The position numbers and the translations under genes were made by a program. The notes beneath the pieces were generated by a model, which was given only the letters and a program-made list of their open reading frames with translations, searched no databases and was not told the origin of the DNA. A stretch of 64,000 nt of DNA from Liquorilactobacillus ghanensis DSM 18630. GTDB lineage: Bacteria; Bacillota; Bacilli; Lactobacillales; Lactobacillaceae. Below, one piece after another: positions 61,510-64,000 of this stretch. Where the stretch lies: the NCBI RefSeq assembly GCF_001435235.1, contig NZ_AZGB01000022.1:1-64000 (forward strand), given 5' to 3'. Numbering within the stretch: position 1 is the stretch's first letter; each line of letters opens with the position of its first letter.

Positions 61510-62744
61510 AAACGTTAGTATTAGATGCTTTTTCCGGCATCAGTGGGGATATGTTTTTAGGAGCTTTATTTGATTTGGGACTCTCACGGTCAGCATTGGA
61601 AAAAGAATTGGCTAAGTTAAACGTTGGTGGTTATCAATTGCAAGTTAAACGAACAAGCCATTCAAGTATTTATGGAACTGATTTTGATGTCATTTTAGCT
61701 GATCAGCAAATTAAGGATAATGGAATTACTGAACATGGTCACCATCACGGCCGGAGTTTTGCGACTATTAAACAACTAATCGAACGCAGTAATTTAAATG
61801 ATTCAGTTAAACAACGGACACTCAAGTTATTTCAAGAAATTGCTTTAGCTGAGGCGCATGTTCATCAAAAAGAAATCAGTGAAATTCATTTTCATGAAGT
61901 TGGTGCGATTGATTCGATTGTTGATCTGACTGGTGCGGCGATTGCACTTGACTTAATGAAAATTGATCAAGTTATTGTCAATAATTTAGCTGATGGAACA
62001 GGTACAATTAAAATCGCCCACGGAATTGTTCCCGTGCCTGTCCCAGCAGTTATGCAACTGCGAGTTGGAACAAAAATTTCGGTTCATCTGCGGCCGGAGG
62101 TAAAAACCGAGTTAATAACGCCAACAGGTATGGCACTAGTTAAATGTTTTGCAACTGGATTTGATACAAATCCCGACGGAATCCTTGAAAAAACCGGTTA
62201 CGGTTTCGGTAAACGAGAAATTGGCAGTTTAAATGCTTTACGCGCCAGTATTTATAATTCTTTACTTAGTAATCAGGCTGTTGAACAAAAGCAAGATCAA
62301 GTCATGTTAATTGAAACCAATTTAGATGATATTACAGGTGAACAGTTGGCTGATGCAATTACAGATTTGTTGGAACGTGGAGCTAAGGATGCTTGGAGCG
62401 AACCAATTGTGATGAAGAAAGGACGACCGGCTTATAAACTTTGCTTATTGGTCGAACCAAGACAGCGGCAAATTCTTATTAAGTATTTATTCGCTAAAAC
62501 ACCGGCAATTGGTGTTCGGCAAAAATTACTGCAACGGGAAATTATGCAACGAAAAATTAAGTTAATCGCAACTTCTTACGGTGAGTTACACATTAAAGAA
62601 CTAACTTATGCTGATATCAGTAAAATAACGTTTGAACATCAAGAATTAGTCAGGTTAGCTACTTTAAACCATTGCTCACTAACCGAATTAAAAACAAAAA
62701 TTTTGGCTGAAATACGTCAAAATCCTCAAATGAAAGGAATTTAA
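61506..62744 (+). CDS. larC: LarC nickel insertase, single open frame
   Basis: A 412-residue CTP-dependent cyclometallase that puts nickel into the pincer. It opens LVLDAFSGISGDMFLGAL. It has a His-rich stretch EHGHHHGRSF and AHVHQKEISEIHFHEVGAIDSIVD for metal handling, and ends with the ferredoxin-like LarC2 half (LIETNLDDITGEQLADAI, EPIVMKKGRPAYKLCLLVEP). In L. plantarum the same protein is made from two overlapping frames (larC1, larC2) by ribosomal frameshifting; here it is continuous. ATGA overlap with larB. Confidence 0.95.
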   Translation: MKTLVLDAFSGISGDMFLGALFDLGLSRSALEKELAKLNVGGYQLQVKRTSHSSIYGTDFDVILADQQIKDNGITEHGHHHGRSFATIKQLIERSNLNDSVKQRTLKLFQEIALAEAHVHQKEISEIHFHEVGAIDSIVDLTGAAIALDLMKIDQVIVNNLADGTGTIKIAHGIVPVPVPAVMQLRVGTKISVHLRPEVKTELITPTGMALVKCFATGFDTNPDGILEKTGYGFGKREIGSLNALRASIYNSLLSNQAVEQKQDQVMLIETNLDDITGEQLADAITDLLERGAKDAWSEPIVMKKGRPAYKLCLLVEPRQRQILIKYLFAKTPAIGVRQKLLQREIMQRKIKLIATSYGELHIKELTYADISKITFEHQELVRLATLNHCSLTELKTKILAEIRQNPQMKGI

Positions 62745-62746
62745 CA

Positions 62747-63583
62747 ATGAATTTATTAAACAACAAGGAACAAAAATTACAATCAGTTTTAGCTAACTAT
62801 GATCGGGTAGTTGTCGGCTTTTCCGGTGGAATTGACTCAACATTAATTTTAAATGAAGCTTTACAGGTTTTAGGTAAAGAGAACGTTTTGGCAGTTGTGG
62901 CTGATTCTGAATTATTCAGTGAAGAAGAATATGTAAAAGCAATTGATCTGGCTGCTAAGATGGAAGTTAATGTCAAAGGAATTCAGCTTGATTATTTGGC
63001 AGAAAAGCATATCAAGCATAACACGCCGGAATCATGGTACTACATGAAGCAGATTTTTTATCATCAATTGCATCGAATAGCTGCTAAATTTAACGCTGAT
63101 GCTGTTTTAGATGGCATGATCATGGATGATGAAGCAGATTTTCGTCCTGGTTTACGTGCCCGTGATGAGGCTGGGGCGGTTTCCGTTTTGCAAGTTGCTG
63201 GATTTTATAAAACTGATGTTCGTCAATTAGCTCAAGAACACGGCTTAACTAACTGGAATAAAGTTGCTTCTTGTTCAGTTTCGTCTCGTTTCCCATACTA
63301 TACTGAATTAACCAGTGCTAAATTGCAACAAGTAATTGCTGCAGAATCTTACTTGCGTCATGTTGGTTTTGGTACTGTCCGAGTTCGGGTCCATGATAAA
63401 TTAGCTCGAATTGAAGTCCCAGCAGATCGCATGAATGACTTAGTTGCACAAAAAGATCAAGTTACTGCTAAATTGCAATCATTAGGGTACGAGTATGTTT
63501 CTGTTGATTTGGAAGGATTTGTTAGCGGTCGGATGAATCAAACTCTTTCAGCAGCGAAAAAAGAAAAAATTTTAGTGGGGTAA
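62747..63583 (+). CDS. larE: LarE sulfur transferase
   Basis: A 278-residue PP-loop ATPase that donates cysteine sulfur to the cofactor precursor. VGFSGGIDSTLIL is the SGGxDS loop. C176 in VASCSVSSRFPYY is at the position of the sacrificial cysteine of L. plantarum LarE, so this is the single-use type rather than the Fe-S type. It starts 2 bp after larC and is followed 4 bp later by the larD-type gene. Confidence 0.95.
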   Translation: MNLLNNKEQKLQSVLANYDRVVVGFSGGIDSTLILNEALQVLGKENVLAVVADSELFSEEEYVKAIDLAAKMEVNVKGIQLDYLAEKHIKHNTPESWYYMKQIFYHQLHRIAAKFNADAVLDGMIMDDEADFRPGLRARDEAGAVSVLQVAGFYKTDVRQLAQEHGLTNWNKVASCSVSSRFPYYTELTSAKLQQVIAAESYLRHVGFGTVRVRVHDKLARIEVPADRMNDLVAQKDQVTAKLQSLGYEYVSVDLEGFVSGRMNQTLSAAKKEKILVG

Positions 63584-63587
63584 AAAA

Positions 63588-64000
63588 ATGCATTATTCAT
63601 TATTAGTTCGTTGCCTGGCAGAGTTTATTGGAACGGCAGTTATGGTGGCTTTGGGAAACGGCTCAGTAGCAAATGTTGAGTTAAAAGGAACTAAAGGCTT
63701 TCACGGTGGTTGGGTATTAATAGGTTTTGGTTATGGAATCGGTGTGATGATTCCGGCATTGATGTTTGCAAATGTTTCTGGAGCTCAGATCAATCCGGCG
63801 ATGACAATTGCATTAGCTGCTACCGGTAATTTTCCGTGGAATGAGGTCTTGCCATATATTGTAGCTCAGTTATTAGGGGCAATTGGTGGACAACTATTAA
63901 TCGTTTTAGCTTATAAACCGTATTACGATGAAACCACTAACTCAGAAAGTATTTTAGGGACTTTTGCTACGATCGATGCAGCTAATAGCTGGTTAAATGG
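63588..64000 (+). CDS. larD: Aquaglyceroporin LarD/GlpF1, cut by the window end
   Basis: At least 137 codons of an MIP-family channel, open to the end of the window. It starts MHYSLLVRCLAEFIGTAVMVALGNGSVAN and contains the first NPA loop in VSGAQINPAMTIALAATG, preceded by three hydrophobic segments. GTGGGG at the end of larE acts as ribosome site. In L. plantarum LarD carries lactic acid across the membrane. Here it follows larE, whereas it precedes larE in L. plantarum. The C-terminal half with the second NPA motif lies outside the window. Confidence 0.92.
   Translation, partial: MHYSLLVRCLAEFIGTAVMVALGNGSVANVELKGTKGFHGGWVLIGFGYGIGVMIPALMFANVSGAQINPAMTIALAATGNFPWNEVLPYIVAQLLGAIGGQLLIVLAYKPYYDETTNSESILGTFATIDAANSWLN

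Overview
This window looks like part of a low-GC lactic acid bacterium chromosome in the Lactobacillaceae. The evidence is AT-rich DNA, AGGAGG-type ribosome binding sites with many TTG and GTG starts, two surface proteins with a KxYKxGKxW signal peptide, DUF1659/DUF2922 proteins, a mannitol PTS operon of mtlA-R-F-D type, and a lactate racemase (lar) operon very like that of Lactiplantibacillus plantarum. The repeat-rich cell-wall proteins suggest a Liquorilactobacillus-like species, but that is inference. No tRNA, rRNA, insertion sequence, prophage, CRISPR array or replication origin was seen.

Layout. 0-5.4 kb: two cell-wall proteins with 43-residue glucan/choline-binding-type repeats; the first is broken by a frameshift at a C run, the second ends in a glucosaminidase domain. 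5.4-17.6 kb: a DHA2 drug exporter, a family 2 glycosyltransferase, a DUF1659/DUF2922 pair, an aldo/keto reductase, acetyltransferases, an amino acid permease, cytosine permease and deaminase (codBA), a medium-chain dehydrogenase, a 2-hydroxyacid dehydrogenase and a MazG-like protein. 17.6-21 kb: a T-box riboswitch followed by a complete ECF transporter (S, double ATPase, T). 21-24.3 kb: a LOG-family gene, a fluoride riboswitch with tandem crcB genes, and a Y-family polymerase under an SOS box.

24.5-32.9 kb: acetyltransferase, OsmC protein, an ABC-2 exporter pair, a stand-alone structured RNA locus, an AI-2E-type exporter, an Apf-like LysM protein without a signal peptide, a DUF998-like membrane protein, a GT8 glycosyltransferase and a 46-codon gene. 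33-40.7 kb: the catabolite-controlled mannitol operon, then glmS flanked by NagR-type operators. 40.8-49.2 kb: a cation/proton antiporter, a second DHA2 exporter, a quinone oxidoreductase, an esterase, a YitT protein behind a palindromic operator, and dihydroxyacetone kinase dhaKLM. 49.2-55.3 kb: sortase A, a DUF4422 glycosyltransferase and a beta-glucoside operon (licT-bglP-bglA) with two RAT/terminator switches. 55.3-59.3 kb: a universal stress protein, small membrane proteins and an ABM monooxygenase. 59.3-64 kb: divergent larR and larA-B-C-E-D, with larD cut by the window end.

The window is rich in RNA-based control (T-box, fluoride riboswitch, two RAT switches, two further structured leader or RNA candidates) and in carbon control (CRE, NagR-like, PTS-controlled MtlR and LicT, LarR). 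Many starts here are TTG codons behind good ribosome binding sites, so the longest open frame often begins too far upstream. I corrected starts where a Shine-Dalgarno sequence decided it.
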